From Collinsella sp. AM17-1 (GTDB lineage Bacteria > Actinomycetota > Coriobacteriia > Coriobacteriales > Coriobacteriaceae): a DNA stretch of 64,000 nucleotides. How positions within the stretch are numbered: position 1 is the stretch's first letter; each line of letters starts with the position of its first letter. A program made the position numbers and the translations under genes. Under the pieces are notes generated by a model, which did no database searches, was not told the DNA's origin, and saw nothing but the letters and a program-made list of their open reading frames with translations. The stretch covers positions 237 through 64,236 of the forward strand of contig NZ_QRJZ01000005.1 of NCBI RefSeq assembly GCF_003470665.1, written 5' to 3'. Positions 48,536 through 56,732 of this stretch are shown in pieces.

Positions 48536-50171
48536 GCTTTGGCGCCGCTTGGTGGCTGCCGCGACGATAATCATGGCCGCTATTCTGTCTTTCGCGATTG
48601 CCCCTGGGACGGCTCATGCTGCCGATACCGGTGCCATTACGGTGGACGGTACGGTTGCGACGCGGTATGACGCGTACCAGCTCTTTTCGGCGACCGTTGT
48701 CGACGACGCCGATACTGACCAAAAAATTGCAACTGACGTAACGTGGGCGAATGATGCCGTTCGCCAGGCCGTTCTTCCGGTGCTTCATGATGCGGGGCTT
48801 GATAGCTCGGCATCGACGGCGCAAGCGGCTGCCGAATGGATGAATGCTGACGGGCATATGACGACCGCGCTGACGGCAAAGCTTGCCCGCGCGATTTGCA
48901 ATGTCGGCGCAACTTCCGTGGGCCTTAACGCGGGCACGGCGGCCGAGCTGCCCTGCGGCTACTGGCTCATCGTCGCCAAAGACGACGCCATCGCCCAGGG
49001 CGAGGCCGGCACCGCGCCGATCATGGCCCTGGTCGGCGGCAGCGCCGTCACCGTCAAGCCCAAGGCGGCGACCCCCAAGGTCGCCAAGCACGTGCTGGAG
49101 GACAGTGCCGCCGCATGGCAGAAGGCCGCCGACGCCACCGTGGGTGACGACCTGTACTGGCGCCTCTCGGCCGCGGTCCCGGCGGGTCTTACCGCCTACG
49201 ACACCTACGCGGTGCGGTTCGTCGACACCATGAGCGCGGGGCTCGACCCCTCCAAGGTGGCCGCGAGCGTGCGCGTGTACGTGGCGGCGGGCGCGGACGG
49301 CGGCTTTGATGCGGTCGCATGTGAGGGCGGCAACGTCAGCTCGACGCCGGCTAAAGGGTGGACAGACATAACTTCACGGTGCAAGGTCTCGGTCGAGGGC
49401 AATGCCTTCACCGTGCGTACCGGCGACCTCATCGCCGCGCTCGGCGGGGCCGACGCCTTCACCGCGGGCGCCCGCGTGGTCGCCGTGTACAATGCGCCGT
49501 TGGGGGCCAACTGCAATCGAGGTGCCACCAAGGGCAATCCCAACGAGGTCTACCTGCGTTACCCGCGCTCTCCCCTCGCCGACCAGTCCGGCGATGCTGG
49601 ATTCACCCGCACGCCGAGCGATGACGCGTGCGCCTACACCTGGGGACTCAGTCTGATCAAGCGCTCAAGCTCGGACGATAAACCGCTCGCGGGCGCCAAG
49701 CTGCGCATCATCGATGACCGCGGGCGCATCCTAACGACCGACGGCTCGTGGTCGACGGATGCCGACGCGTGCGTCACCACGGGCGCGGACGGCCATGTGG
49801 AATTGACCGGTGTGGACGCGGGCGTCTATACCGTCGAAGAGGTCGCGGCTCCCAAGGGATATGCGGCGTTCGAGGGCAAACGAACGGTGAGGGTTACGGC
49901 CGAGGGGCTGGACGTTAAACAAGTAGCAGCCGCGAAGCCCAAGGTGACCGCGTCGGCCGAAAGCCCTCTGCGGGTTGATACCGCCGATGCCGGGACGGGT
50001 TCGATTGAGCTGTCGGTGCTCAACACCCCAAGCAAAGAAGCAAGTCGAGGCTTTATGCCCTCGACGGGAGATAGAACGTTGGTGCTGGTGGCGGTTTTGG
50101 CTGCCATCGGAGTGGCGGCTATTGTTGTCGCGCTCGTCATCAAACGGGGAGGAGGTCGCCGTGAAAAATAA
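48528..50171 (+). CDS. minor/ancillary pilin, MPSTG-anchored
   Basis: The 547-aa product: signal peptide (1-31, ending THAAD), N-terminal pilin domain (AADTGAITVDGTVATRYDAY, CGYWLIVAKDDAI), a junction ATPKVAKHVLEDS that could hold the pilin Lys, a D2 domain (TYAVRFVDTMSAGL), a Cna-B domain (LAGAKLRIIDD, VYTVEEVAAPKGYA) and a variant sorting motif MPSTG (510-514) with hydrophobic helix and RGGGRREK tail. GTG start overlapping the previous stop; an ATG at 48471 would precede the signal peptide by 19 residues. Same architecture as the next pilin. Confidence 0.83.
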   Translation: MSRLWRRLVAAATIIMAAILSFAIAPGTAHAADTGAITVDGTVATRYDAYQLFSATVVDDADTDQKIATDVTWANDAVRQAVLPVLHDAGLDSSASTAQAAAEWMNADGHMTTALTAKLARAICNVGATSVGLNAGTAAELPCGYWLIVAKDDAIAQGEAGTAPIMALVGGSAVTVKPKAATPKVAKHVLEDSAAAWQKAADATVGDDLYWRLSAAVPAGLTAYDTYAVRFVDTMSAGLDPSKVAASVRVYVAAGADGGFDAVACEGGNVSSTPAKGWTDITSRCKVSVEGNAFTVRTGDLIAALGGADAFTAGARVVAVYNAPLGANCNRGATKGNPNEVYLRYPRSPLADQSGDAGFTRTPSDDACAYTWGLSLIKRSSSDDKPLAGAKLRIIDDRGRILTTDGSWSTDADACVTTGADGHVELTGVDAGVYTVEEVAAPKGYAAFEGKRTVRVTAEGLDVKQVAAAKPKVTASAESPLRVDTADAGTGSIELSVLNTPSKEASRGFMPSTGDRTLVLVAVLAAIGVAAIVVALVIKRGGGRREK

Positions 50172-50175
50172 TTGT

Positions 50176-50184
50176 CCCCCCCCC
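50176..50184. repeat. C9 homopolymer tract
   Basis: Nine consecutive Cs begin 5 nt after the stop of the ancillary pilin and 111 nt before the major pilin start. The tract lies inside a short GTG-initiated frame (50160-50210) that has a strong AGGAGG ahead of it. Confidence 0.9.
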
Positions 50185-50294
50185 TTGCTCAATGGCGTAC
50201 TGCCTCCGTAGCGAGTGACGCGCAGGTCTACCGACCTGATGATCATTGGTTTTGAAAAAGTTACTAGAGAACCCTCCAAGAAAGAGGACCAAAC

Positions 50295-52115
50295 ATGAAG
50301 ATAACCAAGAGCATCGCCCGCCTCGCAGTAACCGCCGGTCTAACCGCAGCTCTGAGCTTCGGTGGGGTCATGGCCCCGGTGACCATGGCGTTTGCGGCCG
50401 AGGGCGGAACCGCCGCAAGCTATGTGCCGACGGCGACGACGACCGGCAACGTGACCATTGCTGAGAACACCTATGCCGGCACCTCGTTTAAGGGTATCCA
50501 GATTTTCAGGGCCACGGTAACGCAGGGTAAGGCTGATACGAATGGCGATGGCGTTGCAGATGCGAATGGAGCTTGGAACAAGGATGGCGAAAAGACGCTG
50601 TCCGACATCCAGTGGGCGACTCCTGAGGTTGAGAAAGCTGTTAAAGGCGTTTTTGCTAAAGACACCAACCCTGGTGATAGCGCCACAGCACAGGATTGGG
50701 CAGACTACATCAATAGAATAGTTGCTGGTAATGCTGGCGAAGGATTCAAGGTCGATGCCGACAGTGCGCTCGACAAGATTGCCAAGGAGCTTGAGAAAGT
50801 AAACACAACCGACGAGACCGCTGGCTGGAAAGCTTCGACTGATGGCAAATTTTCCACGCTGTCCGCTGGCTACTGGCTCTTTGTGACTGCGGGCGTTAGC
50901 GGCACCGCCAACACGACTAAGGGCAACATGGATACCTACACCTCGCCGATTTTCGCCATCGTCGGCGGAGCCGATGTGAATGCGGAGCCTAAGAAGAATG
51001 TCCCCAACGTGACTAAGGCCGTTAAGGACGATGCGACGGGCGCCACATTTGGTACTGACGTGTTTACGAGCCCCAATAAGTCCGCCGACTCCCGCATGGA
51101 TCAGTTCATCGAGTACCAGCTTACCGGCACGGTTGCGAGCAACATCAACACCTACAGCACCTACAAGTACATCTTCACGGATAAGCTTCCCACATCCATG
51201 ACGCCTGAGCTCAAGAACGACAACGCGACACCTGTTGTCACGGTCAAAATCGATGACAATGTGGTCAAGTCTGGCTACGAGCCGACCTATAGCGGCGACG
51301 TGCTCACGGTTAACTTCACTAATCTTAAGGCGTGCCAAGACGAGAACGACAAACCTATCGTCCTGAATGACAAGTCTAAAGTGACCGTTGAATATAAGGC
51401 CAAGCTCGACTCTAGTAAGGTTTGCAATCCTGACGGTTCGCTCAAGTCACAATTCGGCAGCTTGCTCGGTACCGCACAGACGAACACGGTTGTGCTTACC
51501 TACTCCAACAACCCGCACGTCGCCGATGATACCGGCACCACGGTCGACCATCCCGCCTATGACTACACCTACGGTATCGACGTCACCAAGGTCGGTTCTG
51601 ATGATGAAGAAAAGGGACTCAAAGGTGTTGAGTTTACGCTGCAAGAACAGGGTGATACTGGCAACTTTATCATGGCAAATGGTGTCAAGACGACCGATGA
51701 AACAAAGGCTAAGCTGACAACTGATAGCAAAGGCAAGATTAACGTTGTCGGTCTCGACGAGGGCACTTATATCCTCAAAGAGGTTACGCCCGCCCCTGGC
51801 TATAATAACTCCGCAGCCGGGGGCATCAGGTTCACCATCACGAACGATGGGCTGCCCACTAACGGCGATCCTTTCAATCCTGGGTGCAGGCTCGCTGAGG
51901 GAACCGATAACAATCTCGTCACGGTGGCTCAAACTAATACCGAGGCCGCTGACGGCAAGGTACACCTCACTGTCATCGACAAGAAGGGCTCCAGCCTCCC
52001 GCTCACCGGTCTTAATGGCGTGACCTTTACTTGGATCGCTGGTGGCGCGGTGCTGTGCATTGGCGTGGCGCATCTCATCCGTAGCCGTAAGCGCGACGAC
52101 GGCTCTGAGGAGTAA
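50295..52115 (+). CDS. major pilin (D2/Cna-B), LPLTG-anchored
   Basis: The 606-aa protein has a signal peptide (1-35, MAFAAEGG), an N-terminal pilin domain (35-225, YWLFVTAGVSG), a Lys-containing junction NVPNVTKAVKDD (about 236) as possible polymerisation site, a fimbrial isopeptide-forming D2 domain (about 255-415, YIFTDKLP), a Cna-B domain (about 425-540, KGLKGVEFTLQ, TYILKEVTPAPGY) and LPLTG (568-572) plus hydrophobic helix and basic tail. AAGAGG upstream of the ATG. A 123-bp gap with the C9 tract separates it from the previous gene. A+T-rich patches (about 50480-50830, 51595-51740) alternate with GC-rich ones. Confidence 0.87.
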   Translation: MKITKSIARLAVTAGLTAALSFGGVMAPVTMAFAAEGGTAASYVPTATTTGNVTIAENTYAGTSFKGIQIFRATVTQGKADTNGDGVADANGAWNKDGEKTLSDIQWATPEVEKAVKGVFAKDTNPGDSATAQDWADYINRIVAGNAGEGFKVDADSALDKIAKELEKVNTTDETAGWKASTDGKFSTLSAGYWLFVTAGVSGTANTTKGNMDTYTSPIFAIVGGADVNAEPKKNVPNVTKAVKDDATGATFGTDVFTSPNKSADSRMDQFIEYQLTGTVASNINTYSTYKYIFTDKLPTSMTPELKNDNATPVVTVKIDDNVVKSGYEPTYSGDVLTVNFTNLKACQDENDKPIVLNDKSKVTVEYKAKLDSSKVCNPDGSLKSQFGSLLGTAQTNTVVLTYSNNPHVADDTGTTVDHPAYDYTYGIDVTKVGSDDEEKGLKGVEFTLQEQGDTGNFIMANGVKTTDETKAKLTTDSKGKINVVGLDEGTYILKEVTPAPGYNNSAAGGIRFTITNDGLPTNGDPFNPGCRLAEGTDNNLVTVAQTNTEAADGKVHLTVIDKKGSSLPLTGLNGVTFTWIAGGAVLCIGVAHLIRSRKRDDGSEE

Positions 52116-52148
52116 TCGTTCGTCTCGACCATCGATACGAGACATGAA

Positions 52149-52190
52149 AAAGCGGGGCACCCGGTCGAATGTGATCGGGTGCCCCGCTTT
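52149..52190 (+). terminator. terminator of the pilus locus
   Basis: AAAGCGGGGCACCCG (52149-52163) pairs perfectly with CGGGTGCCCCGCTTT (52176-52190). Confidence 0.9.
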
Positions 52191-52198
52191 GGTTGTGT

Positions 52199-52233
52199 AC
52201 CACCACAAAGGTGCCTGGCCCCTTTGTGGTGGT
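52199..52233. repeat. REP-like palindrome
   Basis: ACCACCACAAAGG (52199-52211) pairs perfectly with CCTTTGTGGTGGT (52221-52233) around a TGCCTGGCC loop. It lacks a T-tail and directly follows another terminator. Palindromes of this look (CACAAAGG...GCCTGG) recur as dispersed repeats in gut Gram-positives, by recollection; not verified here. Confidence 0.6.
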
Positions 52234-52239
52234 TGGCGG

Positions 52240-53385
52240 CTAAGCGGTGGGGAGTCCTGGCGTGTTAGCCGGCTGCTGCGGTTTGAGGTGGGCGTTGCGC
52301 CAGATGGTTTGGATGATGTAGCCGAGTGTAAAGACGAAGGCCACGCCGCTGATGAAGTCGCCTACGAGGGGAAGCCCCGTGAGGGCGCCTGCGATCACGC
52401 CGCCCACAGCTGCCATGGCGTAGCGGTTCTGGTTGTGTCCGACCATGCGGGCGATTGCGCACCCCGCAAAGGCACTCGACACCAACGCGATGCCGATAAC
52501 GCCGCACAAGAGGGCTCCGGCAAGCGACAGGCCAGCGATAGAGATAATCAGCAGTAGGACGGCGGGGACGACAGCAATCGTACCCAGAAGACCGCTCACC
52601 CACAGGGGCATGGGGCGCTGGTGGAGCATACCGGCGGCGCTGGCAGTCGCACGCGGAAAGACGAGCTCGAGCAGCAGAGCGACAAAGCAGGTCGAGAGTG
52701 CCGCGGCGACGATACCGCCGATGACATCGTTAACGGTGGAAGTATCTTCGTTCTCGGTGCGGTCGATCTTGAGGGCACCGACCTCGGCTCCCGCGGCACG
52801 CTCGGGGTCCTCGGAGACGTGCGCGTTCACCGTGCCGGTGATGCGGGCGTTCTTGCCCAAGATGAGCTTGTCGGCCCAAACCTCAACATCGCCATCGACG
52901 GTGCCATCGATGGTCACCGTATCGCCCGCAAGCGCTGCCGACTTGGTGGAGCCTCGCAAGGCAACCGTCTCGCCTATCGCGTAGAAACAGTTGGCGGTGC
53001 TGTCGGAATTGAGAACGACATGCTGGCCAGCAACGGTCACGCTGCCATCAACCGTGGTCTTGGCAATGTCGATGGTGCGTGCCGCCAGACGGACGGCGCC
53101 GCCCACCGTGCAGTCGCGAATCGAGAGGGTATCGCTCGCGGCGATGATATCGCGGTCGATGGAGACATCGTCCAGTTCGAGACTCTGACCGGCCCAATAC
53201 AGGTCGCCTTCGACACCGGACGGATTAGAGTCGTTGTCGGTTGCAAGTACGTTGCCTGACGTGTCCGTGCCGGCAAATGACGCCGTGGGAAGTGCGGTGA
53301 TCGCCAGCGCGATGAGCGCGAATAGGATGGTGATGCGGCCCCACGCTTTACGGCGCTGGGTCGACGGGAATTGATTGCGGGACAT
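52240..53385 (-). CDS. exported bactofilin-like (polymer-forming) membrane protein
   Basis: The 381-aa product: signal/TM segment (13-36, ALIALAITALPTASFAG), a beta-helix-like region (about 45-190) with regularly spaced Val/Ile and Asp/Gly turns (DTLSIRDCTVGGAVRLAART, DTVTIDGTVDGDVEVWADK), then four to five membrane helices (about 225-365). The repeat region resembles bactofilin/polymer-forming proteins, but here it would lie outside the membrane. The ATG at 53385 has AAGGA upstream. Function unknown. Confidence 0.75.
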   Translation of the reverse strand: MSRNQFPSTQRRKAWGRITILFALIALAITALPTASFAGTDTSGNVLATDNDSNPSGVEGDLYWAGQSLELDDVSIDRDIIAASDTLSIRDCTVGGAVRLAARTIDIAKTTVDGSVTVAGQHVVLNSDSTANCFYAIGETVALRGSTKSAALAGDTVTIDGTVDGDVEVWADKLILGKNARITGTVNAHVSEDPERAAGAEVGALKIDRTENEDTSTVNDVIGGIVAAALSTCFVALLLELVFPRATASAAGMLHQRPMPLWVSGLLGTIAVVPAVLLLIISIAGLSLAGALLCGVIGIALVSSAFAGCAIARMVGHNQNRYAMAAVGGVIAGALTGLPLVGDFISGVAFVFTLGYIIQTIWRNAHLKPQQPANTPGLPTA

Positions 53386-53491
53386 AGTGAATCCTTCGTC
53401 AGATGCTCGATATGCACTTAACAGGGTACCCAACGCGTGGGCGCTCTAAAAGAACCTCTCGGTTGCATTTCGAAGGATGAACCCGCGCTAC

Positions 53492-54181
53492 CTACTTTTT
53501 GCGATGCAAAAAGTGCGCGATGTCTTCTTCGGTGGGGCTTTTGATGTCAAAGCGCAGCGACAGCCAGCGCAGACCCATGGTCACCACGACGCAAACGACC
53601 AGTGCGACGACATTGCTGACCAAGCCGCTCATGACAAGGCAAACATAGCTTGCCGATCCGGCGATGGCCGCGATGGCATAGAAGTTGGTGCGTTGGAAAA
53701 TGCCCGGCACCACACCCATAAAACCATCTCGCAGCATGCCGCCGCCCACCGCGGTAAAAAAGCCCATCATGATGCACACCGCCGGCGCAAAGCCGTAGAC
53801 CAGCGCCTTGTCTGCGCCGGTTGCCGCATAGATGCCGACCGAGATGATATCGAGCAAGGGGATGAGTTTTTCGGGCTTGTCGACGATTGCCGGGAAAATG
53901 TAGATGATGGCTGCCGTGGCGATGGAGAGCGGCAGCGCCATTGGCTGGTTGAGGATGTAGACGTTGCCCACCTGCAGCGTCATATCGCGCAAAAGACCGC
54001 CGCCCAGACCGCAGACCACCGCGAGCGCAACTGCACCCACCAGGTCGAGTTTGTGCTCGCGCGCAACCAGCACACCCGAGATCGATGCAGCGACAACAGC
54101 GAACATCTCGAGCCAAAACGGAATAGCGACCATGGCATCCGTGGCGTGTGAGGTAACGGTCATAGCGGCGACGACGGGCAA
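53492..54181 (-). CDS. TRIC-type/UPF0126 membrane protein
   Basis: A 229-aa protein of seven predicted membrane helices consisting of two tandem UPF0126 units, each with the glycine signature (GLGGGLLRD near residue 60 and AVGGGMLRD near 145). Prokaryotic TRIC homologues form trimeric monovalent cation channels; some UPF0126 proteins have been linked to glycine uptake. An ATG at residue 7 is an alternative start. Confidence 0.9.
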   Translation of the reverse strand: MPVVAAMTVTSHATDAMVAIPFWLEMFAVVAASISGVLVAREHKLDLVGAVALAVVCGLGGGLLRDMTLQVGNVYILNQPMALPLSIATAAIIYIFPAIVDKPEKLIPLLDIISVGIYAATGADKALVYGFAPAVCIMMGFFTAVGGGMLRDGFMGVVPGIFQRTNFYAIAAIAGSASYVCLVMSGLVSNVVALVVCVVVTMGLRWLSLRFDIKSPTEEDIAHFLHRKK

Positions 54182-54316
54182 GATGGGGTCCTTTTGGTTG
54201 CGGGTTTAGACAATGCCCATACATAGTACATGGTTGGCGGGTGTGGTGACCCTATTGCTCGGTAAACGGTCGGGACCGGGTGGGGGCGTGGCGTTGCTGG
54301 AATGCCAGGGGTCCAG
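54182..54316. other. short non-coding gap
   Basis: No gene is seen between the TRIC-like start and the first 63-bp palindrome. A promoter for the minus-strand TRIC-like gene must lie here. Confidence 0.4.
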
Positions 54317-54379
54317 AACATGTACGTCACCCTCCAAAAACGACATTTTTCGACATCTTTGGAGGCTGACGTACATGTT
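54317..54379. repeat. 63-bp palindromic repeat, left copy
   Basis: AACATGTACGTCA (54317-54329) and TGACGTACATGTT (54367-54379) form the base of a nearly perfect hairpin, with CCTCCAAA/TTTGGAGG inside. Its reverse complement matches 55518-55580 at 59 of 63 positions, so the two copies are inverted around the gene at 54486-55493. Confidence 0.9.
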
Positions 54380-54485
54380 TGGATTGAGCACGCAGCATGA
54401 GTGAGTTGATTTACTCACATCCGGTATATTTCCCCACTTCAACGGACATAAGAGTTGGATACCGGCTCAGAGCGAGAGGCCCTCA

Positions 54486-55493
54486 ATGGATACCCCTGTT
54501 CTCATTTCGCATAAAACCGCATGGCTTGTCCATCATGCACCCCAGAATTTGGTTCAGTCTCTTGCGCGGCACGACTACCAGATAGGCGCACAAGGCATCT
54601 CCACCCAGCAACGTGCTGCGCGCATACGACAGGCCCTTACCGACTGTGGCATTCCGTCCGATATGCTTAAGACTATCGATATCGCGGTTGTATTCGAATT
54701 TGAGCGAATTCGTACCAAAGGCGTCGTCTGCCACATTCTCGGACAAAATCTTCCCTACGAGCATATTAACGAGTTGACGCCCGGAATCTTCATCACCGAC
54801 GAAGCCTTCACCTTCGTGCTCGCTGCCGAGTGGATGGATAGGATCGAATATCTCGAATATGGCTATGAAGTTTGCGGCGATTATCGCATGAGGCTCAATC
54901 CCGCCGACCCTTATACCGAGCAACCAGCCACCACCTCCAAGGATGAAATAACCGAACTGCTCGATCGGCACCCCGGCAAACCCGGTGCCACACGTGCACG
55001 GCTCGCGCTCAGGCACATCTATGATCACTCGGCCTCGCCTATGGAGACCGCTTCGGCAATCGCCCTCTCGCTCCCAACAAGCGAAGGCGGCGTTGGCATT
55101 CGAGGTATCGAACTCAACAAACCGCTCGAGATCCCTCAACGTCTCTGGCATTGCGCCAAAGCTCGAACACTCAAAATCGATGCGCTCGTGACCTATAAGC
55201 GCAGGGAGCTCGGTATCGAATATAAGGGCGGTTTTCACGATGAGCTCGAGCGCAAGGGAGCAGATGCGGAGCGAGAGGCCGTTCTCTCCCAAATGGGATA
55301 TCGAATCGTTACGCTCACTTCGGCTCAGTTCGGCAGCCAGCTCGCCTTTCACCGCGCCATGAACAACATTCGCGAAGCGCTCGGCATGCCTCGCTGTACC
55401 GACACCGGTTACCAGCGAGAGCAAAACGAACTACGCAAGGCGCTAATCCGCAACTGGAAAGGCATGCGAGACGAAGAGGCGCCTTCCGAATAG
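54486..55493 (+). CDS. PD-(D/E)XK nuclease-like protein (DUF559/AbiEi-type layout)
   Basis: The 335-aa product has an N-terminal part with a possible winged helix (about 15-60), a middle region (60-160) and a C-terminal nuclease-like domain. The C-terminal half carries the actinobacterial DUF559-like SPMETASAIALSLPTSEGG (Glu187) and a PD-(D/E)XK-like core with Asp232 and Glu245-x-Lys247 (KIDALVTY, then LGIEYKGG). This is the layout of AbiEi/DUF559 proteins sometimes found as stand-alone putative endonucleases; no partner toxin or methylase lies beside it. It is bracketed by inverted 63-bp palindromes. Substrate unknown. Confidence 0.75.
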   Translation: MDTPVLISHKTAWLVHHAPQNLVQSLARHDYQIGAQGISTQQRAARIRQALTDCGIPSDMLKTIDIAVVFEFERIRTKGVVCHILGQNLPYEHINELTPGIFITDEAFTFVLAAEWMDRIEYLEYGYEVCGDYRMRLNPADPYTEQPATTSKDEITELLDRHPGKPGATRARLALRHIYDHSASPMETASAIALSLPTSEGGVGIRGIELNKPLEIPQRLWHCAKARTLKIDALVTYKRRELGIEYKGGFHDELERKGADAEREAVLSQMGYRIVTLTSAQFGSQLAFHRAMNNIREALGMPRCTDTGYQREQNELRKALIRNWKGMRDEEAPSE

Positions 55494-55517
55494 TGCCACT
55501 CCCGTGAGCTCAATCCA

Positions 55518-55580
55518 AACGTGTACGTCAGCCTTCAAAGATGCCGAAAAATGTCGGTTTTGGAGGGTGACGTACATGTT
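55518..55580. repeat. 63-bp palindromic repeat, right copy
   Basis: AACGTGTACGTCA at the left edge and TGACGTACATGTT at the right edge form a hairpin. It matches the reverse complement of 54317-54379 with four substitutions, and begins 25 nt after the nuclease-like stop codon, so it could also act as that gene's 3' stem-loop. Confidence 0.9.
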
Positions 55581-55616
55581 TTTGAGGGAAAGGCGGGATC
55601 GAGACGTATCTCGATA

Positions 55617-55643
55617 ACAAAAAAGCCCCCGTTGCCGGGAGCT
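55617..55643 (-). terminator. terminator of tRNA-Ser(CGA)
   Basis: On the minus strand AGCTCCCG (55636-55643) and CGGGGGCT (55624-55631) pair (one G-T) and are followed by six Ts. Confidence 0.85.
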
Positions 55644-55656
55644 TTCTCAACCAAAA

Positions 55657-55747
55657 TGGCGGAGGAGGAGGGATTCGAACCCTCGTGACCTTATACAGGC
55701 CAAACGGTTTTCGAGACCGCCGCATTCAACCACTCTGCCACCCCTCC
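55657..55747 (-). tRNA. tRNA-Ser (anticodon CGA)
   Basis: A 91-nt tRNA with acceptor GGAGGGG/CTCCTCC (one G-T pair), discriminator G, encoded CCA, a long variable arm and anticodon loop TCTCGAAA. Confidence 0.95.
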
Positions 55748-55754
55748 GCGTGGG

Positions 55755-55788
55755 GTAAAAACAAAGCAGGCTCGAAGGCCTGCTTTGG
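55755..55788 (-). terminator. terminator of tRNA-Ser(GGA)
   Basis: CAAAGCAGGC (55762-55771) pairs perfectly with GCCTGCTTTG (55778-55787), followed by five Ts on the minus strand. Confidence 0.9.
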
Positions 55789-55795
55789 AATTAAC

Positions 55796-55886
55796 TGGCG
55801 GAGAGTCAGGGATTTGAACCCTGGAGACGCTTTTGACGCCTACACGATTTCCAATCGTGCTCCTTCGGCCACTCGGACAACTCTCC
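55796..55886 (-). tRNA. tRNA-Ser (anticodon GGA)
   Basis: A 91-nt tRNA, acceptor GGAGAGT/ACTCTCC, discriminator G, encoded CCA, long variable arm, anticodon loop TTGGAAA. Each tRNA-Ser has its own terminator. Confidence 0.95.
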
Positions 55887-55902
55887 GTTAAATGCGAAAG
55901 TC

Positions 55903-55930
55903 AGTATACACGAGGAATCGCAAAGTGCAA
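55903..55930 (-). promoter_or_regulatory. promoter of tRNA-Ser(GGA)
   Basis: On the minus strand TTGCAC (55925-55930) and TATACT (55903-55908) are 16 bp apart and end 16 nt before the tRNA. Confidence 0.7.
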
Positions 55931-56390
55931 ACAGAAAAGTTGGCATTTTTTAAAACGCTTGGCCGCGCTTGGCGTTGCAGTGGGGTTTGAGGTGCCAAAA
56001 AACGGCTTCCGACCAGCGTGGTTGATCAACTCAATTGTTCAAAAGGGGTATTCATAAGCGACTTGGCAATGAATATAAAAATCTTTGGGTGGTGCTGTGG
56101 ACCACTGGTATGCATTTTGCGACCACAGCCTTGTGCCCGTTGACCTGCGGCTTGGCTCAGCTTGTCCCCGCGGCACCGTATCTTGTCCACAAATCCGTCA
56201 AGCTCTTGGTCGGCATTTGGTTGGAATGCGCATGAAACGTCGTGCGAATATGGGCATATGTGGAGGTCATGAGGTTGTAGCTGCATATTCTTGCGGCCTG
56301 GGAGGTTGAAAGATATTATTACCAAGTCTTTTCCTGCTTCAGGCGCACCTTCACGACCTGAAGCCACATTTGCCCAGAGGAGGTGACAAT
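55931..56390 (+). promoter_or_regulatory. long leader/upstream region of the rpsF operon
   Basis: A 460-bp region without a convincing gene. At 56337-56363 a hairpin (CTTCAGG with CCTGAAG, GCGCACCTTCACGA loop) lies 27 nt before rpsF; its position resembles the S6:S18 autoregulatory leader known in rpsF-rpsR operons, but the full consensus could not be confirmed. Promoter elements were not assigned confidently. Confidence 0.4.
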
Positions 56391-56684
56391 ATGAAGGCTT
56401 ATGAACTGCTGTTCTTTGTTGACCCGTCGCTCGACCCCGAGACTCGTCTCGCTGTTATGAAGCGTATCGATACCACGATCGCCGAGGGCGCTGGCAAGGT
56501 CGACTCCGTTGACGAGTGGGGCAAGCGCAAGCTCGCCTACGAGATCAACGACCTCACCGATGGTGACTACACCCTCATCAACTTCCACGCAGATCCTACC
56601 CAGATCGCCGAGCTTGATCGCGTCCTGCGCATCACCGACGCTGTGGTCCGCCACATGATCGTCCGTCGCGACGACCAGGAGTAA
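56391..56684 (+). CDS. rpsF: 30S ribosomal protein S6
   Basis: A 97-aa S6 (MKAYELLFFVDPSLDPETR start, KRKLAYEINDLTDGDY, VRHMIVRRDD end). The ATG has GAGGAGGT upstream; a longer frame beginning at 56370 overlaps that site. First gene of the classic rpsF-ssb-rpsR-rplI operon. Confidence 0.97.
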   Translation: MKAYELLFFVDPSLDPETRLAVMKRIDTTIAEGAGKVDSVDEWGKRKLAYEINDLTDGDYTLINFHADPTQIAELDRVLRITDAVVRHMIVRRDDQE

Positions 56685-56732
56685 GACTGTCGTTTTGGAC
56701 TGGGCTTGTGCCCCAAGAGGAAGTAGTGAGTT

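Noticed and set aside
50160..50255. The short GTG frame across the C9 tract as a real gene or as an on/off fusion with the major pilin
   Set aside because: I translated all three tract frames; each stops before the pilin start, so no fusion protein results. Kept only as a possible leader.
55796..55886. tRNA-Leu
   Set aside because: A long variable arm also fits Leu, but the anticodon is GGA and the discriminator is G, both of the serine type.
56336..56390. Certain assignment of an S6:S18 ribosomal leader
   Set aside because: Only one short hairpin with a CACC-containing loop could be drawn; the characteristic pseudoknot-like motif was not recognisable by eye.
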